NCBI RefSeq assembly: GCF_938018035.1
Contig: NZ_CALIJF010000383.1
Span: forward strand, 1-8,141
Direction of reading: 5' to 3'
DNA length: 8,141 nucleotides
From: an uncultured Campylobacter sp.
Lineage (GTDB): Bacteria > Campylobacterota > Campylobacteria > Campylobacterales > Campylobacteraceae
Of this stretch, positions 1 through 5,487 are shown piece by piece; within the stretch, counting starts at the first letter, position 1; every line of letters starts with the position of its first letter. The notes below the pieces were generated by a model, which ran no database searches, was not told where the DNA came from, and saw nothing but the letters and a program-made list of their open reading frames with translations. Both the position numbers and the translations under genes were made by a program.

Positions 1-29
1 ATGCGACTAGCGTACTCGAAATTCGTCAT
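1..29 (-). CDS. 5' end of an unidentified gene (partial)
   Basis: An ATG at 29-27 on the minus strand opens a frame that runs off the left edge and reads MTNFEYASR. It is preceded by AAGGGG (40-35) five bases upstream, a good ribosome site, and by a TAAAAT box further up. An in-frame GTG at 35-33 would overlap that ribosome site, so the ATG is preferred. Nine residues are too few to name a family. It is called a gene because start codon, ribosome site and -10-like box are correctly spaced, not because of protein similarity. Confidence 0.45.
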
Positions 30-71
30 TTTCACCCCTTTAAATTTTGACCGTCAAAGCGCTTGCGTGGA

Positions 72-77
72 ATTTTA
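72..77 (-). promoter_or_regulatory. Candidate -10 box for the left-edge gene
   Basis: The minus strand reads AGGTAAAATT here, giving TAAAAT, close to the sigma-70 -10 consensus TATAAT. Transcription would begin near 65 and leave a leader of about 35 bases before the ATG at 29. No clear -35 hexamer is visible about 17 bases upstream, which is common in Campylobacter, where -35 boxes are poorly conserved. The motif is short and the region AT-rich, so this is tentative. Confidence 0.3.
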
Positions 78-129
78 CCTAAATTTCGCGCATTTGCCGA
101 ATTAAAATTTACGCGCGATGAGACTTTTG

Positions 130-693
130 TAGAATTTAAAATTTAGCGGTTCGGTTTGGGCTCGGTACCGCGACAAAGCGGCGGGGCGATGAGCGGCGAC
201 GGGTTGTCGCGCGGGCGGTTAGTAGCGGTGGATGGGTATCGCGCGGCGGGAGAGCGGCGCCTAACGGCGAGACCTACGGCGCGTGACGACAGGGGTAGCC
301 GATGATCGCGACCGCAGCGCTCGCAGGCAGCAGCTTGCTCGCAGAAGTGAGTTTTTCGCGCTCAGACCGTCGCAAAATGGCGAGCAGTGTATTGGATGAT
401 GGCACGACCGCGGTATTCGCGGGTCGCTCGCTCGCAAAAGCTGGCTTGCGCTCAGAGTGCGCATTAGCGGCGCAAGGTCGGCGGCATTGTTTGATCCGTT
501 GCGCGCGAAATGAAATTTTATCGTTTAAATTCTAGAGCAAGACCTGCGCCTGAGGCGGCAAATTTGCTTGTAGTAATGAAATTTATCGTCCAAATTTAGT
601 AAAAGATAAAATTCCAAATCGCGCATTAAGTAGTGTGAAATTTTATTTGATTTTGCTTCGCCGCGCAGCGGTTTGCACGGCTTGCTTTAAATT
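130..693. other. Gene-free spacer with G-rich tract and AT-rich repeats
   Basis: I see no convincing gene in these roughly 560 bases. Short frames on both strands (for example 302-535 plus and 261-464 minus) give Arg/Ser/Ala-rich translations without domains or ribosome sites. The left part (about 178-260) is G-rich on the plus strand, with GCGG recurring every 10-20 bases. The right part (about 505-650) is AT-rich and carries near-repeats of AATGAAATTTTATCGT. No tRNA, rRNA or recognisable small RNA was found. The stretch may be transcript tail, a decayed gene or an unknown RNA. Confidence 0.5.
509..596. repeat. Pair of imperfect direct repeats, 66 bases apart
   Basis: AATGAAATTTTATCGT followed by TTAAATT (509-531) recurs as AATGAAATTTATCGT followed by CCAAATT (575-596), with one base deleted and two changed. 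A partial third copy, TGAAATTTTAT, lies at about 636-646. The copies lie in non-coding DNA beyond the 3' end of the heme operon. Similar AAATTT-rich words are common in Campylobacter gaps, so common origin is possible but not certain. Confidence 0.4.
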
Positions 694-1197
694 TTATTCT
701 ATCCCCGCAAATGCTGCTTTTGCGTCCGCCAGATCCTTCTCGTCCGGGTGTTTCGCAGCCTCCGCCCAGCGCGCAAGTCGCTCGGGGGTGATAGGGTGGG
801 GCGAGTTGCCGCCGGCCGCCATTTTGCGCATCGTTTCAAGTAGATTCGGATCGATCGCGCCCTGGCAGGCAAACTCCCTTATAATCTCGTTGCCGTTTGC
901 TTTAAGCCCCTCTTCAAAGGCATCCAGGCACTTGCGCGAGTGCTCGCCGCCTGGCTCTGCGCCCAGAGTCATAAAAACGCCTAGTTTCTTGCCGTGAATC
1001 TTGCGTAAAAAGCGCATAAATTTCGCTTCGGCTTCGCCCTTATCGACGTAAAAGCCCAAGGCTATAAAGTCGTAGTCATCGACCTCGCCTTCAAAGTCGC
1101 GGAAATTTAGGCTCTCGCAGCCTAGTTGCTCGGCGATCGCGTCGCCCACCTTTTTCGTGTTACCCGTTTGCGAGGTGTAAAGCACGATTTTTTTCAT
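694..1197 (-). CDS. hmuF: Flavodoxin-like protein of the anaerobic heme operon (HmuF-type)
   Basis: This 167-residue protein has the flavodoxin fold start: strand KKIVLYTS, then an FMN phosphate-loop motif TSQTGNTK (residues 8-15), and later strands DFIALGFYV (44-51) and KLGVFMTLGAEPGG (71-84). CQGAIDP (111-117) is typical of a flavodoxin subgroup distinct from classical electron-transfer flavodoxins. It is the last gene of the operon. Its ATG forms ATGA with the stop of the radical SAM gene, and GAAAGGA (1210-1204) lies six bases upstream, inside that gene. By analogy with HmuF beside HmuW in Fusobacterium, it probably supplies electrons, carries heme, or reduces the linear tetrapyrrole product in the cytoplasm. 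A general flavodoxin or a BilS-like protein is the alternative. The fold is clear; the heme role is inferred from position. Confidence 0.85.
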   Translation of the reverse strand: MKKIVLYTSQTGNTKKVGDAIAEQLGCESLNFRDFEGEVDDYDFIALGFYVDKGEAEAKFMRFLRKIHGKKLGVFMTLGAEPGGEHSRKCLDAFEEGLKANGNEIIREFACQGAIDPNLLETMRKMAAGGNSPHPITPERLARWAEAAKHPDEKDLADAKAAFAGIE

Positions 1198-2411
1198 ACA
1201 AAATCCTTTCTAATAATGTTTGCTATCTCTTCGTTGATGTTGTTGCCCCAAAAAATTCCGTCCAAGCTCAAGATCGATCTTTGATCTTTTAGCTCCAAAA
1301 GCCCCCAGCTCTCAAATTCTTTGAGCTTTTGCACCGCTTCGTCGTAAATGCTCGCGCTCAGGGCCTCTTTTAGCTCGTTTAAGCTTACGATCGGATACTG
1401 AAACAGATTGCTTAGCACGCCGTATTTTGCTTCGCGCTCATCGATTCGCGAGATCATCTTGTGTCCCGACACGCCGTAAATTCCGAAGCCCGCTACGTGT
1501 CCGCCCGCGCCGTTGCCGATAGGCAGGATATCCGTGCCCTTGTGGCTTAGCTTGATGTAGCCGTAGTTATCGCGTCCTTTTCGAGCAAGCTTGGTAAGCT
1601 CCAAAACCTCGAAATTATCGCTTCCGACAAGCAGCGCTTCCGCGAAAGCGTGGTGCAGCTTCTTATCGGTCGGCAGATCATAGTAGGAGGTGTCGATCTT
1701 TTTGGACAACTCCGAGCCTTCGAAAAACATCAGCGAGTAAAAGCTAGCGCTATCTAGACCTAGCTCATCTACGTAGCGCGCGTCCTCTAGCACCTCCTCC
1801 ACGCTTTCGTTCGGGAAGTTGTAGATGATGTCGCAGCAGAGCATGCCGTCAAATTTTTCTCTAAGATCCTTTAGTCGCTCGATTGCGCGAGCGGGCTTAT
1901 GCACGCGGTTTAGAAGCGCGCGCCCCTGTCTGCTGAAGGTCTGCACGCCGATGCTAAAGCGATTTACGCCAAAGCTTTGCAGAGCGAGCGCTTTTTGCGT
2001 ATCTAGATTATGCAGCGTGGTTTCTATGCTGATCTCGCAGTCGTCCGCAATCTTAAAATTTTTATGCAGCGCGCCCAGAACCTTTTCGAAGTGCGTCTCG
2101 CTAAAGACGCTCGGCGTGCCGCCGCCGAAGTAGATGCTTTTGACGCTTTTAGTATCGAAATAGGGCATCTCGCCGTAGTCTTTGATCTGGCGGACCAGAA
2201 ATTTAGAGTATTCGTCTAGCTCGTCGCCGAGTTTGGAGCGCATCATCGAACAAAACGAGCAGATGTTGTCGCAAAACGGCACATGCAGATAGATCACGCA
2301 ATCGCTGTCTTTCGCGGGCTGCTCTAGCGCATCGAACAGCTCGTTTTCACTCGCGGAGACGCTCTCGAAAAGCTTGGAGCGATGGTGGGATTTAATGCGT
2401 TCTTTAAACAT
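1194..2411 (-). CDS. hmuW: Radical SAM anaerobic heme-degrading enzyme (ChuW/HutW/HmuW type)
   Basis: This 405-residue protein belongs to the HemN/HemW radical SAM group. IYLHVPFC leads into the cluster motif CX3CX2C (Cys47, Cys51, Cys54), followed by the SAM-binding GGGTPS (96-101) and FGVNRFSIGVQTF (147-159). The residues after the third Cys are SMM, so the extra CXC cysteine of the coproporphyrinogen oxidase HemN is absent. Position between a heme-type ABC importer and a flavodoxin points to the ChuW/HutW/HmuW branch, which opens heme without oxygen, releasing iron and forming a methylated linear tetrapyrrole (anaerobilin). HemW (heme chaperone) is the main alternative, but it is not normally in transport operons. 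The ATG follows directly after the TAG of hmuT; GGAGG (2427-2423) lies 11 bases upstream. The C-terminal half (about 325-405) resembles the winged-helix tail of HemN relatives. Confidence 0.85.
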   Translation of the reverse strand: MFKERIKSHHRSKLFESVSASENELFDALEQPAKDSDCVIYLHVPFCDNICSFCSMMRSKLGDELDEYSKFLVRQIKDYGEMPYFDTKSVKSIYFGGGTPSVFSETHFEKVLGALHKNFKIADDCEISIETTLHNLDTQKALALQSFGVNRFSIGVQTFSRQGRALLNRVHKPARAIERLKDLREKFDGMLCCDIIYNFPNESVEEVLEDARYVDELGLDSASFYSLMFFEGSELSKKIDTSYYDLPTDKKLHHAFAEALLVGSDNFEVLELTKLARKGRDNYGYIKLSHKGTDILPIGNGAGGHVAGFGIYGVSGHKMISRIDEREAKYGVLSNLFQYPIVSLNELKEALSASIYDEAVQKLKEFESWGLLELKDQRSILSLDGIFWGNNINEEIANIIRKDFV

Positions 2412-3194
2412 CTATTTCGTTGCCTCCGCGTAAATTTCATCCACCGTCTCGCCGATCTGCGGGCTGCCCCGCAAGATGAGCGTCGGGGCCTTTAAAATTT
2501 TGCCCGATTTTACCGCTTTGGTATTTCTAAGGATCGGATTTGCTTTTAAAAAATCCTCCGTCTCGCCGCCTACGATGACCATAATGTCGGGGTTTTGCTC
2601 CAAGATGTATTCGGCGGATACCGCAGGCGTGCTGCCTTCAAGACCGTCTGCGATATTTTTAGCGCCTAGGCGAGCGAAGATATCGCCGATGAGGGTTTTG
2701 TCATTGAAAGCCATAGTGGCGTTTGAGCCGAAAAATAGCGCTACTTTTTTGCCGCTAAGAGCGGGTTTGTCTGCAAAAATTCCATCCATCTGCGCGCAAA
2801 TTTTATCCGCCTCGCTCTCCTTTTTTACGATCGCCGCGACCTTCTTTACGTTTTGGCAGATATCTGCGGTGGAGTTTGCGTCCATCGCAAGGCTCTTAAG
2901 CCCCAGCTTTTGTAGATTTTCGCTAACGCCCGCGGAGTGGAAGCTTGTGATAACCAGATCGGGCTTGAGCTCGACGATTTTTTCGAGGTTGGGCTTCACG
3001 TAGGTGCCAACGCTTGGTAGTTTCGCGGTTTCTGCCTCCGGGCGGATCTTGCTCATCGAAGTGGTGGCGATCGCAGCGATTTGATCCTGCGCGCCTAAAG
3101 CGTAGATGATCTCGACTGCGGCAGGGTCGAGCACTACCAGGCCTTTGGCGAGCGCAAAACTCGCCGAAAGCAAAGCTATAAGAATTTTTTTCAC
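2412..3194 (-). CDS. hmuT: Periplasmic heme (or metal-chelate) binding protein of an ABC importer
   Basis: This 260-residue protein starts with a signal peptide, MKKILIALLSASFALA, with a likely cleavage after Ala16; there is no lipobox Cys, so it should be soluble in the periplasm. The rest fits the TroA/BtuF-like class III binding-protein fold: LDPAAVEIIYALG (22-34), SVGTYVKPNLEKIVELKPD (61-79), a long linking helix (about 110-143), then a second lobe with NPDIMVIVGG (201-210). Tyr65 lies where heme-binding relatives often carry an axial Tyr, but the usual YxR motif is not obvious, so a siderophore or cobalamin ligand cannot be excluded by sequence. The start codon is GTG (3194-3192), overlapping the hmuV stop as GTGA, with AAAGGAG five bases upstream. 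The neighbouring HmuW-type enzyme makes heme the likely ligand. Confidence 0.82.
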   Translation of the reverse strand: MKKILIALLSASFALAKGLVVLDPAAVEIIYALGAQDQIAAIATTSMSKIRPEAETAKLPSVGTYVKPNLEKIVELKPDLVITSFHSAGVSENLQKLGLKSLAMDANSTADICQNVKKVAAIVKKESEADKICAQMDGIFADKPALSGKKVALFFGSNATMAFNDKTLIGDIFARLGAKNIADGLEGSTPAVSAEYILEQNPDIMVIVGGETEDFLKANPILRNTKAVKSGKILKAPTLILRGSPQIGETVDEIYAEATK

Positions 3195-3964
3195 ATTTTC
3201 TCCTTTTGCGGTAAGATAAATTTGGTTCCCAAATTTTCGACTATCAGGGCGTCAAAGCCGTAAATTTCTTTTATGATCTGCGGCGTAAAAAGCTCGCTCG
3301 CGCTACCGCGATACCTTACTGTGCCGTCTTTTAGCATCAAAATTTCATCGCAAAAAAGCGAGGCTAAATTTAGATCGTGCAGCACGATGACGCTCGTTAA
3401 ATTTAAAGAGCGCGTCAGGTTTTCGCAGATCCTCATCGCCTCGATCGCGTAGTTCATATCAAGCGCGCCCGTGGGCTCATCGAGCAGTAAAATTTCAGGC
3501 TCGCTGACGAGCGCTCTGGCAAGCAGCACGCGCCCGAACTCTCCACCGCTTAGCTCAAATGCGCTACGCTCTAGGAATTTTTTCACGTCCAAAAGCTCTG
3601 CCATTTGCTCCACTTTAGCGTGATCGCTCGCATCGTAGCCGCTAAATGCGCTTTTCAGGCGGCAAAACCTGCCCGCAAGTAAAATTTCATTCACGTTTAG
3701 CGCGGCTGCGAGGGCTGTTTTTTGCGGCACGAAGCCGATCAGCGCCGCAAGCTCTTTAAGGCCGTATTCGCTCGCTCTTCTGCCGTTTATTTCGATGATC
3801 CCGCTTGCGGGTTTTAAAATTTGCAATATATTTTTTAGTAAAGTGCTCTTGCCGCAGCCGTTAGGGCCTAAAATCCCGTAAAATTTACCCCGTTCTAAAT
3901 TCAGATATATGTCTTGCAGGATCGCCCGCTTGCCGTAGCTGAAGTTTAGCCCGCTTGCTTTCAT
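3191..3964 (-). CDS. hmuV: ATP-binding subunit of the heme ABC importer
   Basis: This 257-residue cytoplasmic ATPase powers import through the HmuU permease. All ABC motifs are present: Walker A GPNGCGKST (33-41), Q-loop Gln81 in FVPQK, signature LSGGE (138-142), Walker B ILLLDEPT (158-165), D-loop ALD (167-169) and the switch His196 in VLHDLNLA. The order and the short C-terminus match the FepC/BtuD/HmuV class that serves FecCD permeases. The signature has Glu in place of the usual final Gln, a tolerated variant. The ATG overlaps the hmuU stop as ATGA, and AGGAAG (3975-3970) lies five bases upstream. Substrate assignment rests on the operon, not on this protein. Confidence 0.93.
   Translation of the reverse strand: MKASGLNFSYGKRAILQDIYLNLERGKFYGILGPNGCGKSTLLKNILQILKPASGIIEINGRRASEYGLKELAALIGFVPQKTALAAALNVNEILLAGRFCRLKSAFSGYDASDHAKVEQMAELLDVKKFLERSAFELSGGEFGRVLLARALVSEPEILLLDEPTGALDMNYAIEAMRICENLTRSLNLTSVIVLHDLNLASLFCDEILMLKDGTVRYRGSASELFTPQIIKEIYGFDALIVENLGTKFILPQKEKM
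3200..3206 (-). promoter_or_regulatory. Ribosome site that fixes the GTG start of hmuT
   Basis: AAAGGAG ends five bases before GTG (3194-3192) in the last codons of hmuV. The only nearby ATG (3196-3194) is in the hmuV frame and is followed at once by its TGA. Hence GTG is the real start of hmuT, and it opens directly onto the signal peptide. Confidence 0.75.
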
Positions 3965-4929
3965 GCGTGCTTCCTAAACGCAAGGTATAGGAAAAATGGC
4001 GCGCCGAAAAACGAAGTCACCACGCCGATCGGAATTTCTACCGGCGAGAGAGCGTTTTTAGCGATTACGTCGCAAAAAACCAAAAAAACTCCGCCGGTAA
4101 GCGCGCTAGCAGGGATCAGAACGGCGTTGCTCGCCGTATGAAGCGCCATGCGAAGCGTGTGCGGAATGATGAGCCCCACGAAGCCTATCATCCCCGTAAA
4201 TGCGACCGAAAAGCCGATGATGAGCGAGGAGACGATGAGCAGGCTCTTTTTGGACTTCTCGACGTTGAGCCCCAGCGACTTCGCCTCCTCGTCGCCGTTT
4301 AAGATGATATTTAGCTCGTGGCGCTTCGCGTAAAAATACGCCATGCAAAACAGCAGCGGCGGCAGTAAAAGTGCGATCTTTTGCCAGTTTGCGCCGCCTA
4401 AATAGCCCATCATCCACGCCGTAATCCTAAAGCTGTCCTCTCCGATGAGATAGACCGCAAAGGAGGTGAATGCGCCTAAAAACGACGATACGGCGATACC
4501 TACGATCAGTAGCGTGGAGATCGAGCGGGTGTGGGCTGCGAGCTTAAAGATCACCAGCGAAAGCCCGCTCGCAGCCAAAAACGCGAAAATTCCGTAAAAA
4601 ACGTCGCTAAGCCCTAGCAGATAGGCTATGACCGCGCCGAAAGTCGCTGCCGAGGCAATGCCGATGATGTAGGGATCCGCAAGCGGGTTTAAAAATACGC
4701 TTTGCACAACCACTCCCGAAGTCGCTAGCAGCGCGCCTATTAAAATTCCAAGCACGAGGCGCGGTAGGCGCATTTGTAGCAATATGAGCTGCTTGGTCTC
4801 GTCTATCTCACTGAAGGTGAAAAATTTCACTATGTCGCCCAGCGAAATGCTTGCCCCGCCGCTACTTACGGCTACTAAAGCAAGCAATATGAAAGCTGCG
4901 ATTAGAAAGAGATAAAATTTAAAACTCAT
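3961..4929 (-). CDS. hmuU: FecCD-family inner-membrane permease of the heme importer
   Basis: This 322-residue, very hydrophobic protein is the channel subunit, expected to work as a dimer with about ten membrane helices per chain. Family hallmarks are MRLPRLVLGILIGALLATSG (53-72), NPLADPYIIGIASAATFGA (81-99), the coupling region GMIGFVGLIIPHTLRM (246-261) that contacts the ATPase, and the C-terminal EIPIGVVTSFFGAPFFLYL (298-316). Length is normal for the family. The ATG at 4929 has only a weak GGTGG ribosome site, but it overlaps the stop of a small upstream ORF as ATGA, so it may be translated by coupling. The family also imports siderophores and cobalamin; heme is inferred from the downstream HmuW/HmuF-like genes. 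Confidence 0.92.
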   Translation of the reverse strand: MSFKFYLFLIAAFILLALVAVSSGGASISLGDIVKFFTFSEIDETKQLILLQMRLPRLVLGILIGALLATSGVVVQSVFLNPLADPYIIGIASAATFGAVIAYLLGLSDVFYGIFAFLAASGLSLVIFKLAAHTRSISTLLIVGIAVSSFLGAFTSFAVYLIGEDSFRITAWMMGYLGGANWQKIALLLPPLLFCMAYFYAKRHELNIILNGDEEAKSLGLNVEKSKKSLLIVSSLIIGFSVAFTGMIGFVGLIIPHTLRMALHTASNAVLIPASALTGGVFLVFCDVIAKNALSPVEIPIGVVTSFFGAPFFLYLAFRKHA

Positions 4930-5114
4930 AGCCCACCAGGCGAACTATACGCGCAGATTTCGTCGCGGCGGATATTTTTAAAATTTAAGCGGCGTCGGGA
5001 ATTTATACGCGCGGAATTTATGAAATTCTCGCGGCTGGCGCAATTATTTTTGAAGCTTACATAGCTTCTGATATCAGCGCGAAAAAGTGCGTAGCCGCAC
5101 ACCTGATCCGGCAT
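4926..5114 (-). CDS. Possible 62-residue leader ORF coupled to hmuU
   Basis: An ATG at 5114-5112 has a perfect AGGAGG (5126-5121) six bases upstream, the best ribosome site in the window. The frame stays open for 62 codons and ends in TGA overlapping the hmuU ATG (ATGA). The protein starts MPDQVCGYALFRADIRSY and is rich in Arg and Asn, with three Cys (6, 25, 54). I recognise no domain, signal peptide or membrane helix. The second half (RRRLNFKNIRR) looks like translated AT-rich spacer, so the act of translation may matter more than the product: it could deliver ribosomes to hmuU, whose own site is weak. The same frame continues upstream to a TTG at 5276, but no ribosome site supports that longer version. 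Confidence 0.45.
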   Translation of the reverse strand: MPDQVCGYALFRADIRSYVSFKNNCASRENFINSARINSRRRLNFKNIRRDEICAYSSPGGL

Positions 5115-5120
5115 AAATTT

Positions 5121-5126
5121 CCTCCT
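5121..5126 (-). promoter_or_regulatory. Strong AGGAGG ribosome site before the leader ORF
   Basis: AGGAGG on the minus strand, followed by AAATTT and then ATG, is a full match to the anti-Shine-Dalgarno sequence at ideal spacing. It stands 192 bases before the hmuU start and is the main reason for taking the small ORF seriously. Confidence 0.6.
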
Positions 5127-5149
5127 AAAAGTATTCGCGATTTTTATTA

Positions 5150-5168
5150 AGAAATTAAAATCGTTATC
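5150..5168 (-). promoter_or_regulatory. Candidate Fur box upstream of the heme operon
   Basis: The minus strand reads GATAACGATTTTAATTTCT. Against the classical 19-base Fur consensus GATAATGATAATCATTATC I count 12 matches, 8 of them in the first 9 positions. It lies just downstream of a GATAAAAT -10-like box (5181-5174), where bound Fur would block transcription. Iron repression is expected for heme-uptake operons. The region is AT-rich, so the match alone is weak. Confidence 0.35.
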
Positions 5169-5173
5169 ATGGG

Positions 5174-5181
5174 ATTTTATC
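5174..5181 (-). promoter_or_regulatory. Candidate -10 region of the hmu operon promoter
   Basis: GATAAAAT on the minus strand resembles a Campylobacter -10 box. Transcription would start near 5167 and leave about 50 bases before the leader ORF ATG and about 240 before hmuU. No good -35 element is seen. TTAATA at 5151-5146 is a rival -10 candidate. Confidence 0.3.
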
Positions 5182-5379
5182 GCTTGATTTCTTAAACCGC
5201 GATAAATTCCGTAACGGCTAAGAGCTGCGGAGTTAAATTTAGGGCGATTAAATATTAAAATTTCGTGCGCCGCCAAGCTGTCTATTTAAATTTGAAATTC
5301 AAAATTTAGGCGGTAAATTTAAACGCCGAAAGAGCTCTTTTTAATTTTGCAATTCAGCTTTAAATTATAAAAACGCCGA

Positions 5380-5385
5380 TAAAAT
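5380..5385 (+). promoter_or_regulatory. Candidate -10 box for cstA
   Basis: TAAAAT, within GATAAAAT, lies about 100 bases before the cstA ATG. A second candidate, TATAAA at 5367-5372, is a little upstream. Neither has a clear -35 partner. If the first is used, the transcript has a leader of about 95 bases that includes the hairpin at 5429-5446. Confidence 0.28.
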
Positions 5386-5428
5386 ACGCACTAAATTTTA
5401 TTTAACGAGTCCCGCTTTAAATGCGTAA

Positions 5429-5446
5429 GTCGTTTTATTAAACGGC
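5429..5446 (+). other. Small hairpin in the cstA leader
   Basis: GTCGTTT (5429-5435) pairs with AAACGGC (5440-5446), with one G-T wobble, around a four-base loop TATT. It ends about 30 bases before the ribosome site and has no T-run after it, so it is not a terminator. It may be an operator or an mRNA structure influencing translation; no regulator is indicated by the sequence itself. Confidence 0.35.
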
Positions 5447-5487
5447 AAACTGCGCCGAAGCCGCTCGCTAAGTTTTAAGGAATAAGC

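Larger units (their letters stand above)
4930..5487. other. Divergent control region between the hmu operon and cstA
   Basis: These 558 bases separate two operons read away from each other. The part up to 5114 holds the possible leader ORF of hmuU; 5121-5181 holds its ribosome site, Fur-like box and -10 box. The AT-rich middle (5281-5400) carries promoter-like words for cstA and a perfect 12-base palindrome AAAGAGCTCTTT at 5329-5340 that could be an operator. A short hairpin at 5429-5446 and the cstA ribosome site complete it. I see no RNA gene or known riboswitch. Confidence 0.6.

Noticed and set aside
1..105. Plus-strand 34-codon frame starting at base 1
   Set aside because: It crosses AAATTT-rich promoter-like DNA and lies opposite a better-supported minus-strand gene start.
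302..535. Plus-strand 77-codon frame in the left spacer, with a 67-codon frame opposite
   Set aside because: Neither has a ribosome site or a protein-like pattern; both are Arg/Ser/Ala-rich products of GC-rich spacer.
634..693. GC-rich inverted repeats after the hmuF stop as a terminator
   Set aside because: CCGC/GCGG stem is only four pairs and no T-run follows on the minus strand.
635..997. Plus-strand frame of 120 codons
   Set aside because: It lies mostly opposite the flavodoxin-like gene, lacks a ribosome site, and has a Ser/Ala/Arg-rich translation typical of antisense frames.
4106..4417. Minus-strand 103-codon frame inside hmuU
   Set aside because: Out-of-frame shadow of a clear FecCD permease; His/Arg-rich with no domain.
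4926..5276. Longer 116-codon version of the leader ORF starting from TTG at 5276
   Set aside because: No ribosome site at the TTG, and the extra part would cover the promoter and Fur-like region; the internal ATG at 5114 with AGGAGG is better.
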